The notes under the pieces were generated by a model, which saw only the letters and a program-made list of their open reading frames with translations, was not told where the DNA came from and made no database searches. From Piscirickettsiaceae bacterium (GTDB lineage Bacteria > Pseudomonadota > Gammaproteobacteria > PS1 > Pseudothioglobaceae), in assembly GCA_012963565.1 (NCBI GenBank), contig DTVJ01000017.1:1-12186 (forward strand): 12,186 nt of DNA, in the 5' to 3' direction. Positions within the stretch are counted from its first letter, which is position 1; every line of letters begins with the position of its first letter. Positions 1-11,197 of the stretch are shown one piece after another. A program made the position numbers and the translations under genes.

Positions 1-726
1 TTTGGTAGTGATATTGCCATACACAAGGGTAACTTCTCCACCTGCTTCGATACAAGCATCAGCAAGTGCCATACCCATCTTGCCACTACTGTGGTTTGAT
101 AAATATCTCACCGGGTCGATGGCCTCAATGGTTGCCCCAAGGGTGATCAATATTTTTTTACCTGTAAGTTTGGTTGTGTTAAATAGAACTCCCACTTGTT
201 GAGCAATGACGTTAGACTCTGCTAATCGGCCTTCACCAATATCGCCACAGGCTTGTTCACCATGATCAGGGTCGATGATTTGAATGTGGCGCTTAACGAG
301 TGTAGTGATGTTTTCTTGAACACCAGTAGAAGCATACATTTGCTGATTCATCGCTGGTGCAATGAGTATTGGACAGTTACTGGCTAAGACAACACTAGTA
401 AGTAAGTCACAGGCTTTTCCCGCACTTAAGTTAGCAATAGTATTAGCGCTGGCAGGGGCAATTAAAATTGCATCTGCCCATTTGGCTAGCTCAATATGTC
501 CCATTGATAATTCGGCTTCTTTGTCCCACAAATTATCATGCACTTTGTTTTTTGAAGTGGCTTGTAGTGACAACTCAGTAATAAATCGAGCACCACCTTG
601 TGTGAGTATAACTCGAACTTCGGCACCCAAATCTTGCAAACGACGCACAATATCAGGCGCTTTGTAAGCGGAAATAGAGCCACTAACCCCTAATAGAATA
701 CGTTTGTTAGTTAAAGATTTAATCAT
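1..726 (-). CDS. coaBC: CoaBC, bifunctional PPCDC / PPC synthetase (partial, C-terminus beyond window)
   Basis: Catalyses two cytosolic steps of coenzyme A synthesis: CTP-dependent joining of cysteine to 4'-phosphopantothenate (CoaB) and FMN-dependent decarboxylation of the product (CoaC). 242 codons are readable without interruption from ATG at 726-724; about 400 residues is usual for the family, so the rest lies off the left edge. The CoaC flavoprotein domain spans about residues 8-180: an N-terminal GVSGSISAYK flavin-binding motif, the catalytic His77 in MGHIELAKWAD, the PAMNQQMY segment (residues 124-131), and the active-site Cys160 in QACGDIGEGR. CoaB begins near residue 188, with SNHSSGKMG at 210-218. 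The preceding loop reads GATIEAIDPVR where GPTxE is more usual. The start overlaps the ribD stop by 8 nt with no obvious Shine-Dalgarno, suggesting translational coupling to ribD. Identity is very secure. Confidence 0.96.
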   Translation of the reverse strand, partial: MIKSLTNKRILLGVSGSISAYKAPDIVRRLQDLGAEVRVILTQGGARFITELSLQATSKNKVHDNLWDKEAELSMGHIELAKWADAILIAPASANTIANLSAGKACDLLTSVVLASNCPILIAPAMNQQMYASTGVQENITTLVKRHIQIIDPDHGEQACGDIGEGRLAESNVIAQQVGVLFNTTKLTGKKILITLGATIEAIDPVRYLSNHSSGKMGMALADACIEAGGEVTLVYGNITTK

Positions 727-1768
727 TGATTTTAGCGGTAATTTTTATATCATCACCCACCATTCTAATATCACTAATACTGAGTTTGATTTTATCTGCC
801 ATATTGCTTAGCGGTAAAGTTGCCATTGAATTGGCGTCACTACCCATCAGTATGGGCGCCGCATAGATGATAAATTCATCAATTAAGTTAGCTTCAATCA
901 TTGCACCAATGAGACCTGGTCCCGCCTCAAGTAAAACTGTATTAATGCCTTGGTCACCTAGTTGCTTGAGTGCATCATTCAGATCTAGTTTGTTTGGGTC
1001 AAGTATTTTGGTGGTGCTGGTATTTAAAATAAGGGTTGATGCGTCGTCAGAGAAAATATTCAGCGACCGATCGGTGATTTGATTCTTGCCATCAATCACT
1101 ACTCTTAAAGGCGATACGTTAATCGTATCAAGACGCACTGTCATGGATGGGTTGTCAGCTAAAACAGTACCAGATCCAGTCATAATTGCTTGATGATTAG
1201 CGCGTAGGTGTTGAACATCCTCTCTTGCGTTCTCGTTGGTAATCCATTTACTTTCACCATCGGCCATCGAGGTTTTACCATCGAGACTCATGGCGATTTT
1301 GCAAGTGACAAAAGGTAATCCAGTTTGCATGCGTTTAATAAAGCCACGATTGAGTGTTAAAGCTTCACTTTCAAGTAGGCCTAAACTCACTTCAATACCT
1401 GCCGCCTTAAGCATAGCAACACCTTTACCACTAACTAAAGGGTTAGAGTCTAGTGTGGCAATAATTACTTTTTTGGCGCCAGCATCAATAATGGCTTGTG
1501 CACAAGGAGGAGTTTTGCCTTGATGAACACAAGGCTCTAAAGAGACATAAAGGGTTGCACCATCAGCCTGATGATTGATTTGTTTCAAGGCGTTTATCTC
1601 TGCGTGTGCTTCACCAAAGGTTTCATGGTACCCTTTGGCAATAATTTTATCGTCTTTTACAATCACACAACCCACCATGGGATTGGCTTTCACGCCATAT
1701 CGTCCCTTGCTGGCAAGTTTAAGTGCAAGCGCCATATTTTGTGTGTCTTTTATTGAAAAAGTTGCCAC
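719..1768 (-). CDS. ribD: RibD, riboflavin-specific deaminase / reductase
   Basis: Bifunctional enzyme of riboflavin synthesis: deaminates the pyrimidine from GTP cyclohydrolase II, then reduces its ribosyl side chain with NADPH. 349 aa, close to the E. coli length (367). The N-terminal cytidine-deaminase-like domain (about 1-145) carries the zinc site: His55-Ala-Glu57, and Cys80 and Cys89 in PCVHQGKTPPC. The C-terminal reductase domain (about 150-349) shows KIAMSLDGKTS (157-167), GSGTVLADNPS (198-208) and LLEAGP (279-284). The start is read as GTG at 1768-1766; no in-frame start lies further upstream before a stop. An ATG at 1735-1733 (Met12), which aligns with the conserved MALALKLA helix, is a less likely alternative. 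Neither start has a clear Shine-Dalgarno. It is first in a minus-strand pair with coaBC, divergent from recA, rather than beside ribE/ribH/nusB as in many relatives. Confidence 0.96.
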   Translation of the reverse strand: MATFSIKDTQNMALALKLASKGRYGVKANPMVGCVIVKDDKIIAKGYHETFGEAHAEINALKQINHQADGATLYVSLEPCVHQGKTPPCAQAIIDAGAKKVIIATLDSNPLVSGKGVAMLKAAGIEVSLGLLESEALTLNRGFIKRMQTGLPFVTCKIAMSLDGKTSMADGESKWITNENAREDVQHLRANHQAIMTGSGTVLADNPSMTVRLDTINVSPLRVVIDGKNQITDRSLNIFSDDASTLILNTSTTKILDPNKLDLNDALKQLGDQGINTVLLEAGPGLIGAMIEANLIDEFIIYAAPILMGSDANSMATLPLSNMADKIKLSISDIRMVGDDIKITAKIND

Positions 1769-1779
1769 GATATTTCAGA

Positions 1780-1785
1780 TATAAT
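1780..1785 (+). promoter_or_regulatory. Candidate -10 element for recA operon
   Basis: A perfect TATAAT lies in the 69-bp gap between ribD and recA, placing a start site near 1792 and giving a leader of about 46 nt. No good -35 sits at 15-19 bp: TTGCCA (1762-1767) is only 12 bp away and TTGAAA (1753-1758) is 21 bp away, both overlapping the start of ribD. The promoter may therefore rely on the -10 and an activator, or the -35 may be non-canonical. There is no CTGT-N8-ACAG LexA-type operator around it. Confidence 0.4.
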
Positions 1786-1825
1786 TGTTCAAATTTATTA
1801 AGAAAAATTTAACTACATTTTACCT

Positions 1826-1830
1826 AGGAG
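1826..1830 (+). promoter_or_regulatory. Shine-Dalgarno of recA
   Basis: AGGAG followed by a 7-nt spacer to the GTG at 1838. This is the strongest ribosome-binding site in the window and fixes the recA start at GTG rather than at a later codon. Confidence 0.85.
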
Positions 1831-1837
1831 AAACAAC

Positions 1838-2851
1838 GTGGATGAACAGAAAAAACAAGCCCTAAAAGCAGCACTTGCGCAGATTGACAAGCAATTTGGT
1901 AAAGGCTCAGTGATGTTTTTGGGTGATGAACAAGCTCATGCTGATATTGAAGCGGTTTCGACGGGCAGTTTAAGTTTGGACATTGCCTTGGGTATTGGCG
2001 GTTTGCCACGTGGTCGAGTGGTTGAAATTTATGGTCCTGAGTCCTCAGGCAAGACAACCTTAACCTTGCACGTGATTGCCGAGATGCAAAAACTTGGCGG
2101 CACAGCAGCCTTTATTGATGCTGAGCATGCACTAGATCCAAAATATGCTAGACGTTTAGGTGTTAATACTGATGAGTTATTAATTTCACAACCAGATACT
2201 GGTGAACAAGCGCTCGAGATTACCGATATGTTAGTTCGTTCAGGCAGCGTGGATATTGTAGTGATAGATTCAGTGGCAGCACTTACGCCAAAGGCCGAAA
2301 TTGAAGGGGAAATGGGCGCTTCTCATATGGGCTTACAAGCAAGACTTATGTCTCAAGCGTTGAGAAAACTAACATCTAATATTAAAAAAACCAACACCAT
2401 GGTAATTTTTATTAACCAATTACGTATGAAAATTGGTGTGATGTTTGGTAACCCTGAAACTACAACAGGTGGTAATGCGTTGAAATTCTACGCCTCGGTT
2501 CGTTTGGATATTCGTCGTATCGGCGCAATTAAGAAGGGTGATGAAATCTTAGGTAATGAAACTCGTGTCAAAGTATTAAAGAACAAAGTGGCGCCACCAT
2601 TCAAACAAGCAGAATTTCAAATTTTGTACAATCAAGGCATTTCACGGGAAAGTGAAATTATTGATTTGGGTGTTAAGTTAGGTTTTGTTGAAAAAGCAGG
2701 TGCTTGGTATAGTGTTGAAGGTGAGAGAATTGGTCAAGGCAAGGACAATGCTAGAGATTATTTAATAGAGCATACTGAACTCAGTCAAAGTATTGAGACT
2801 AAAATTCGTGAAAATCTAATGAATGACGGTGACTCAGACTCAGACGAGTAA
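1838..2851 (+). CDS. recA: RecA recombinase
   Basis: ATP-dependent DNA strand-exchange protein of homologous recombination and co-protease for SOS repressor cleavage; forms filaments on single-stranded DNA. 337 aa (E. coli 353). Visible landmarks: the N-terminal oligomerisation helix, Walker A GPESSGKT (66-73), catalytic Glu96 in [10 protein letters not shown], Walker B VVIDS (141-145), DNA-binding loop L1 around [10 protein letters not shown] (156-165), loop L2 around [10 protein letters not shown] (203-212), and a short acidic tail DGDSDSDE at the end. The start is GTG with a well-placed AGGAG. It is the first gene of a plus-strand chain whose next member, recX, begins inside its last codons; this pairing is the usual one, RecX being the direct regulator of RecA. 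The upstream region shows no classical SOS box. Complete, with no oddity in catalytic residues. Confidence 0.99.
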   Translation: MDEQKKQALKAALAQIDKQFGKGSVMFLGDEQAHADIEAVSTGSLSLDIALGIGGLPRGRVVEIYGPESSGKTTLTLHVIAEMQKLGGTAAFIDAEHALDPKYARRLGVNTDELLISQPDTGEQALEITDMLVRSGSVDIVVIDSVAALTPKAEIEGEMGASHMGLQARLMSQALRKLTSNIKKTNTMVIFINQLRMKIGVMFGNPETTTGGNALKFYASVRLDIRRIGAIKKGDEILGNETRVKVLKNKVAPPFKQAEFQILYNQGISRESEIIDLGVKLGFVEKAGAWYSVEGERIGQGKDNARDYLIEHTELSQSIETKIRENLMNDGDSDSDE

Positions 2852-3260
2852 GTGTTATACATCTGCAATGCGGATGTTAGTTAGGCGCGAACATTCACGT
2901 CTAGAACTTGAACAAAAATTACAACTCAAAGCGTTTGACGAGTTGGATATTGTAAATACTGTTGATTTACTCGTTGAACAAGATTATCAGAGTAATGAGC
3001 GTTTTGCGCAGGAGTTTATTCAAATGCGTTTCAATCAAGGCAAAGGTCCAATTAAGATTGCTGGAGAATTAAGACAACGGGGCATTGAACATTTTGATTT
3101 GTCGGTATTTGATTGGTTTGCATTGGCAAGATCAATACGAGAAAATAAATACGGAGTAGAGGCGCTGTTGGATTATAACGAACAGGCAAAACAAAAGCGT
3201 TTTTTGCAATCTAGAGGATTTAACTTTGAACAAATCAATCAGTCTTTTATCAATGAATAA
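2823..3260 (+). CDS. recX: RecX regulatory protein
   Basis: Small helical protein that binds RecA and limits filament growth and its ATPase and co-protease activities. 145 aa (E. coli RecX 166). The sequence follows the three-tandem-helix-repeat plan of the family: [19 protein letters not shown] (about 15-33), then a [20 protein letters not shown] segment (48-67), the characteristic [16 protein letters not shown] (73-88), and a C-terminal [16 protein letters not shown] block (123-138). The ATG at 2823 lies within the recA C-terminal codons (29-nt overlap, +1 frame) and has no Shine-Dalgarno. Internal ATGs at 2868 and 2874 would remove 15-17 residues and the overlap, but also lack a Shine-Dalgarno; the conserved domain begins at about Met16, so either is possible. 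Translation is probably coupled to recA. Confidence 0.93.
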   Translation: MTVTQTQTSKCYTSAMRMLVRREHSRLELEQKLQLKAFDELDIVNTVDLLVEQDYQSNERFAQEFIQMRFNQGKGPIKIAGELRQRGIEHFDLSVFDWFALARSIRENKYGVEALLDYNEQAKQKRFLQSRGFNFEQINQSFINE

Positions 3261-3613
3261 GTTATTTACCCTACGCTCTCCACTTTATGTCAAATATCCT
3301 AATGGGGAAACTCGCGTTATCGAGGAGATTTTTAAACATCCAAAAGGCATTCTGTATTTTGAGCTTTTTTGGGAAAAAGATCCGACTTACAGTATTCATA
3401 TTATTGAAGGCGAGGTTACTGGAGAAGGTCCGTGGAGAGTTGGTGAATGTAGTTTGCATGTTTTAGGATGTAATCACACTCATCCTAAAATGTGTGAGAT
3501 GCACTCATTTTGGCAACAAGAGTTATTGCTAAATCCCAATCAATTTAGAAGCGATGAAGTGTTGAAGATTGCTCTCGAAAAAGGTGCAATTTTGCCAGAC
3601 GATTATCCAATTA

Positions 3614-3630
<17 letters not shown>
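3253..3630 (+). CDS. Unrecognised 125-aa protein with a Cys/His cluster
   Basis: I do not recognise the family. The frame is open from 3226, but ATG 3253 is preferred because it overlaps the recX stop in the compact ATGAATAA arrangement (8 nt); neither start has a Shine-Dalgarno. The protein is soluble-looking, with no signal peptide or membrane segment. Its N-terminal half is rich in beta-type residues and aromatics (LYVKYPNGE, GILYFELFW, YSIHIIEGE). The centre holds a dense possible metal site: Cys66, His69, Cys73, His75, His77, Cys81 and His84, spaced C-x2-H-x3-C-x-H-x-H-x3-C-x2-H. A helical C-terminal part follows (WQQELLL, SDEVLKIALEKG). It sits between recX and an Atm1-like exporter and overlaps the latter by 17 nt, so it is clearly translated as part of the operon. 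Metal binding is only an inference from residue spacing. Confidence 0.75.
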
Positions 3631-6862
<3,232 letters not shown>

Positions 6863-6882
<20 letters not shown>

Positions 6883-8710
6883 TCTGTTTTTCAAAATATA
6901 CATCTAACACCTTACGAGCAAGGGGTGCTGCTTGAGAGCTACCACTACCTGCATTTTCAATAATAACAGCAATGGCGATTTGAGGATTTTCAATAGGGGC
7001 AAAACCGGTAAATAACGCATGATCTCTAAGGCGTTCATCTAATTTTTCAGCGATGTATTGCTCTTCTGCGTCAAGACCAAATACTTGGGCAGTACCCGTT
7101 TTTCCAGCCAAGGTATAAGTAAGGCCTTTGTTCAACCTTCGGGCCGTGCCTTTAGGTGCATAGATAGTTTGTTTCATGCCATCAATCACATCTTCCCAAT
7201 TTTTAATATCCTTAATCGGTATTTGTCTGTGTGATCCTTTATCAACTTCTTCAATAGCTTGATTGGGTGTTTGAATATTCTTCAGTAATTTTGGCTGAAA
7301 AATCTGACCTTTATTAGCCAGCGCTGCGGTAGCAACAGCAAGCTGCAGCGGACTGGAAGTCATAAACCCCTGGCCAATACCAACGATGAGTGTTTCGCCT
7401 CGATACCAAGGTTCATCCTTGTTGATTTTTTTCCAGGATTTTGAGGGTAATATGCCGCCTTTCTCACCCGGAATATCAATCCCCGTTTTTGCGCCAAAGT
7501 TAAAAAATTTAAGATTGTCATGTAAGGTATCTATACCCATTTTGTTGGCCAGATCATAGAAGAAGACATCGCAAGATTGGGCGATTGAATCTTTGACATT
7601 AACAACACCATGTCCAGTTCGTTTCCAGTCATTAAATTTACGCTTTACATTCGGCAGTTTGTAATAACCCGGACAATAGGTCTTACTTTGATTGGTGATT
7701 ACACCTTCTTCAAGGCCTGCCAAGGCTACCATTGGCTTAATGGTTGACCCTGGTGGGTATAATCCTTGGATAGAACGATTCAGTTGTGGAATGTCTTTTG
7801 AAGTCTGCAGACTTTGATAATTTTTATGAGAAATACCATTAACAAACCAATTAGGATTGAAAATAGGTGTGCTAACCAAGGTCAGCACTTCGCCATTCTT
7901 GACATTGACTGCAACAATTGATCCACGCCTACCCTTGAGAAGAGACTCAGCTTTCTTTTGCAGATCTAGATCAATACTGAGGTATAAGTCTATTCCATTT
8001 TCAGCAGCTTGAATGATTTGAGTATCAATTACTCGTCCGGTGACGTTTCTTTCAATCTGTTTTTTTCCGTTGGTGCCATGCAGTAGTGTTTCGTATTGCC
8101 TTTCAATACCAGTTTTCCCGACAAAAGAAGTACCGAGATAATTTTGCTCGTCGTAGAATAACTTGTCTTGTTTGTTCATCCTAGAGACATAACCAGCAAC
8201 ATGAACACTGGAGTCATTATTAGGATAAATACGATGAAAGTAAGGCTCAACATCAACACCAACAAACTGATTACTAACCAAGAACTCAGAGACTTGTGCT
8301 TCGCTTAGTTTGTGTTTAAGCGGAATGTTGTGGAATTTTTTGTATTGTTTTTTATTTTTATTAAATGTCTCTATATCCTTATCATCAATAAAGCCTAATT
8401 GCTTAAGAGAAAGTAGGATTTTGGCGATATTTTTGGTTTTTTCAGGGGTGAGTGTGAGTTTATATGAGAGCTGATTAGTGGCAATAATTTTGCCATTTCG
8501 ATCAAATATTTTGCCTCGAGTAGGAGTGATAGGTAGCGTGCGCATTTGATTACCTAAAGCCTCCTCGGCGTAATAGTCGTAATTGCTGATTTGCAGATTG
8601 TAGAGTCTGAGTACGAGTACCGATGTTAGAATCAATACAAAAAGAAAAGCCAGAATCATTCTGGCTGAAAAAATCTTATTCTCTAGTGCAATGTTGCTGA
8701 TTTTTTCCAT
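6863..8710 (-). CDS. mrdA: Penicillin-binding protein 2 (elongasome DD-transpeptidase)
   Basis: Class B penicillin-binding protein that cross-links new peptidoglycan during side-wall elongation, anchored in the inner membrane with its catalytic part in the periplasm. 615 aa, near the usual length (E. coli 633). One N-terminal membrane helix spans about 17-36, followed by the pedestal region with TPTRGKIFDRNG (62-73). The transpeptidase domain has Ser322 in STIK (322-325), S379-C-D381 (the PBP2 version of the SxN motif) and KTG (537-539). Four residues, Cys346, Asp361, His367 and Cys380, have the spacing of the zinc site described in Acinetobacter PBP2, with Cys in place of the first Asp. It is last in mreB-mreC-mreD-mrdA, 23 nt after mreD, with no visible Shine-Dalgarno. 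rodA does not follow: the next gene is convergent and overlaps by 20 nt. Confidence 0.96.
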
Positions 8711-8733
8711 GAGTTAGAAGGGTATTTTGATTA

Positions 8734-9201
8734 TTAATGCTTACACTTCGAGAGTATTAGCTGTACAACAGGCCAAAATAGCGCACCTGATAAAGGTGTA
8801 AGCAATAAATAGTAACTGAAGTTAAAATCCTGAATTAAAGTATGTACTAGTAAAAATAAGCCTAAATAAATACTCGATGCAACAAAGACGTAAACTTGCT
8901 GAGTGCTCAGATTAGAGACAAAGAAAGACTGTTTTACATTGGCGATAAAGGCAGCGCTAAGTATCAATGCTAACGCATTCTGCCCTAATATATCACCGTG
9001 TAGTATATCGACTAAAATCCCGAGTATTAAAGCCAAGAAGAACCGCCCTTTGGCAGAAAAGTAAGTTAGCCAGTAAATAAAGAAAAGTAACATCCAAAAA
9101 GGAGATATCTCTAATACGATTTGAGACAAGGGTACTGCGCTAATGATTAAAGCAAATGGTGTAATCTTAGCAAGAAAAATGTAGGGGCGTTGAGTCGTCA
9201 T
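8734..9201 (-). CDS. mreD: Rod shape-determining protein MreD
   Basis: Small polytopic inner-membrane protein of the elongasome that works with MreC to activate PBP2/RodA. 155 aa (E. coli 162), almost entirely hydrophobic, with five or six likely membrane helices near 10-28, 33-49, 53-67, 75-90, 102-120 and 130-150. Family landmarks are Pro34-Phe-Trp36 at the start of the second helix and the GILVDILHGDILG motif (61-73). The position between mreC (37-nt gap) and mrdA (23-nt gap) supports the call. No Shine-Dalgarno precedes the ATG. Complete. Confidence 0.93.
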   Translation of the reverse strand: MTTQRPYIFLAKITPFALIISAVPLSQIVLEISPFWMLLFFIYWLTYFSAKGRFFLALILGILVDILHGDILGQNALALILSAAFIANVKQSFFVSNLSTQQVYVFVASSIYLGLFLLVHTLIQDFNFSYYLLLTPLSGALFWPVVQLILSKCKH

Positions 9202-9238
9202 TGATTATTTGAGTTTGTTTTGCTTGTAATCATAATAT

Positions 9239-10036
9239 TTAATTAGAGTTGCCGATTAAGACAAATTCCAGCTGCTCAGTTGTTTGAATAGGTGCTAGCT
9301 CAATATGCAAAAAAGGATCGTTGGCATGTTTTTCAATATGAGTTACTGTACCTACCGGATATCCAGCTGGAAATTTAGAGCCTACGGCGCTACTTAAGAA
9401 GACATCGTCGAGTTTGACGTCGAACTCAGATTCAATAAAATTAACCACTAGCTTATTTTGGTGAGAAGCGACACCTTTGCTTACACCTCGAGTACCGTTA
9501 CGCTGATTTTTAATCGGTATATATTGGGTCGGGTCGGTAATCATCAATACAGTTGAATATAGAGGTGTTACCTGAGTGATCTGCCCAATAACACCTTTAG
9601 CACCCAGTACAATTTGCCCGACTTTCAAACCATCACCACTACCCTTGTTAATGGCAATTTGCTTTTTAAGTCTAGACTGGCTGATAGAGCCAACACGAGC
9701 CAATGTAAATTTTTGGTTGCCAATGGTGTAGCTTGCACCCAGCAGTTTGGTTAATTTTTGATTCTCCAATAACAACGCATTATGGGTTTGTAGACTAGCT
9801 TTTAATTGAGTCAATTCACTGTTAAGCTGTTTGTTTTGATTGAGTAGGGCTTGTTTTGTGGTGCCCTGCTCGTTAATCCAAATATAGAGTTGAGAAGGTA
9901 GATTGACCACCAAGTAAATTGGTGAGACGAGTTTAGCAATCGCTTGTTTGACACTATCTAAATATGAAAACTTATAATCCGAAAGGATTAAAAAAATAGC
10001 AATAAAGACAGGTGTTAAAAGTTTAAGAAACTGCAT
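9239..10036 (-). CDS. mreC: Rod shape-determining protein MreC
   Basis: Periplasmic scaffold of the elongasome that binds and activates PBP2. 265 aa, shorter than E. coli MreC (367) because the C-terminal extension after the core domain is missing, as in many other bacteria. A membrane anchor spans about 7-22, a coiled coil about 60-100 (many Leu/Asn/Gln), and the beta-rich core about 108-262, with NKGSGDGLKVGQIVLGAKGVIGQ-like residues at 130-152 and KFPAGYPVGTV (221-231). The ATG is fixed by an in-frame TGA two codons upstream. An AGGAG (10060-10056 on this strand) lies 19 nt before the start, too far for an ordinary Shine-Dalgarno. It lies 38 nt after mreB. Confidence 0.95.
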   Translation of the reverse strand: MQFLKLLTPVFIAIFLILSDYKFSYLDSVKQAIAKLVSPIYLVVNLPSQLYIWINEQGTTKQALLNQNKQLNSELTQLKASLQTHNALLLENQKLTKLLGASYTIGNQKFTLARVGSISQSRLKKQIAINKGSGDGLKVGQIVLGAKGVIGQITQVTPLYSTVLMITDPTQYIPIKNQRNGTRGVSKGVASHQNKLVVNFIESEFDVKLDDVFLSSAVGSKFPAGYPVGTVTHIEKHANDPFLHIELAPIQTTEQLEFVLIGNSN

Positions 10037-10074
10037 GATTCAGACGCTTTAAAGACTCCTGAGTTTTAACTAGA

Positions 10075-11106
10075 TTATTCTGCAGCTAAGAACCCCATGC
10101 TGTGCATACTAATCATATCTAAAGCAACACCACCACCACGAGCAACACAGGTAAGTGGATCATCAGCGATACGCACAGGCAGGTTTGTTTCTTTATTAAT
10201 GAGTTTGTCTAGCCCCTCTAAAAGAGCACCACCGCCGGTGAGTACCAAACCATTTTCAGCAATATCAGAGCTAAGCTCTGGTGGTGTTTGTTCGAGTGCA
10301 GTTCTCACAGCGCCAACAACAGTTGCTAATGGCTCTTGCAAGGCCTGTCTAATTTCTGTATTAGTGACTTCAAAGCTTACTGGAATACCTTTGGCAACAT
10401 CGCGACCTCTAAATTCAACCTTTTTGATAGCACTGGTTTTAAAGGCAGAGCCTACTTGTTCTTTAATTTGCTCAGCCGTAGCTTCACCGATAATAATGCC
10501 GTGTTCTTGACGTACAAATTTAATAATGTTAGAGTCAAACACATCGCCACCAACACGTAGTGAATCTGAATAAACAATACCATTGAGTGACATAATAGCA
10601 ATTTCTGTAGTACCACCACCAATATCAATCACCATCGCACCTGAAGCTTCTTCAATAGCCATACCAGCACCGAGTGCTGCGGCCATTGGCTCTTCAATTA
10701 GATAAACGTCGCGTGCACCCGCACCAACAGCACTTTCTTTAATTGCACGACGCTCAACTTGGGTTGCACCACAAGGTACACAAATTAAAACTTTAGGGCT
10801 TGGTGAGAAAAAACCAGAACGTAATACTTTACGAATGAAGTGTTGCAACATTTTTTCAGTGACTTTAAAGTCAGCAATCACACCGTCTTTCATCGGGCGA
10901 ATCGCCTCGATTGAGCCAGGTGTTCTACCCAGCATATTTTTGGCATCTTGACCAACCGCAATCACGGTTGATTCCATCGAGCCTCTATCATTACGAATGG
11001 CGACTACTGATGGTTCATTTAATACCACTGTACCGTCCATGTAAATGAGCGTATTGGCAGTACCTAAATCGATTGAAAGGCTTTGGCCTTTAAAAATATC
11101 AAACAT
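10075..11106 (-). CDS. mreB: Rod shape-determining actin homologue MreB
   Basis: Cytoplasmic, membrane-associated actin-like ATPase whose filaments orient lateral cell-wall synthesis. 343 aa (E. coli 347). Actin-fold motifs: phosphate-1 [11 protein letters not shown] (12-22), catalytic Glu139 in [13 protein letters not shown] (136-148), phosphate-2 [12 protein letters not shown] (159-170), and the adenosine motif [13 protein letters not shown] (286-298). The N-terminal MFDIFKG segment is the likely amphipathic membrane-targeting region. A GGA 7 nt before the ATG is the only Shine-Dalgarno-like sequence. It is the first gene of mreBCD-mrdA, with its own promoter in the gap to the divergent fumarase gene. 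Confidence 0.98.
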   Translation of the reverse strand: MFDIFKGQSLSIDLGTANTLIYMDGTVVLNEPSVVAIRNDRGSMESTVIAVGQDAKNMLGRTPGSIEAIRPMKDGVIADFKVTEKMLQHFIRKVLRSGFFSPSPKVLICVPCGATQVERRAIKESAVGAGARDVYLIEEPMAAALGAGMAIEEASGAMVIDIGGGTTEIAIMSLNGIVYSDSLRVGGDVFDSNIIKFVRQEHGIIIGEATAEQIKEQVGSAFKTSAIKKVEFRGRDVAKGIPVSFEVTNTEIRQALQEPLATVVGAVRTALEQTPPELSSDIAENGLVLTGGGALLEGLDKLINKETNLPVRIADDPLTCVARGGGVALDMISMHSMGFLAAE

Positions 11107-11125
11107 AAAAAAATCCGGTTAAATA

Positions 11126-11154
11126 TTGGTTAAAATAAAAATATATCATACTAT
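11126..11154 (+). promoter_or_regulatory. Tentative promoter for the fumarase gene
   Basis: TTGGTT (11126-11131) and TACTAT (11149-11154) are 17 bp apart and would start transcription near 11161, about 37 nt before the fumarase ATG. Both hexamers match consensus poorly. The -10 overlaps the mreB -10 on the other strand, so the two promoters would compete. A CATAAT at 11188-11193 is too close to the ATG unless the message is leaderless. Confidence 0.25.
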
Positions 11155-11178
11155 AAACACCTTGTTAAAATTAGGCAA
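11150..11178 (-). promoter_or_regulatory. Sigma70-type promoter for mreBCD-mrdA
   Basis: On the minus strand, TTGCCT (11178-11173) and TATAGT (11155-11150) are separated by exactly 17 bp, placing the start site near 11143 and giving a leader of about 37 nt before the mreB ATG at 11106. An overlapping TATGAT (11150-11145) has no -35 at suitable spacing. This is the best-formed promoter in the window. Confidence 0.6.
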
Positions 11179-11197
11179 TATTTAAAGCATAATAAAG

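Noticed and set aside
362..667. 101-codon plus-strand open frame inside coaBC
   Set aside because: Lies entirely antisense to an uninterrupted coaBC frame with conserved motifs; no known domain or ribosome-binding site.
1762..1785. TTGCCA/TATAAT as a full recA promoter
   Set aside because: The spacer is only 12 bp, too short for sigma70; only the TATAAT was kept, as a candidate -10.
1791..1810. Two AAATTT copies upstream of recA as an operator
   Set aside because: Each is a simple A/T palindrome in very AT-rich sequence and resembles no known operator.
3226..3252. Earlier start for the unrecognised Cys/His protein
   Set aside because: Would lengthen the overlap with recX to 35 nt and has no Shine-Dalgarno; the ATG at 3253 next to the recX stop is the simpler choice.
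3569..3613. TTG start 45 nt upstream for the ABC exporter
   Set aside because: The added residues look like a frame-shifted reading of the upstream gene and are not part of the exporter fold; two ATGs at 3614 and 3617 are better candidates.
10097..10510. 137-codon plus-strand open frame inside mreB
   Set aside because: Mirror of the conserved mreB frame, rich in Ser/Thr/Ala as expected for an antisense translation.
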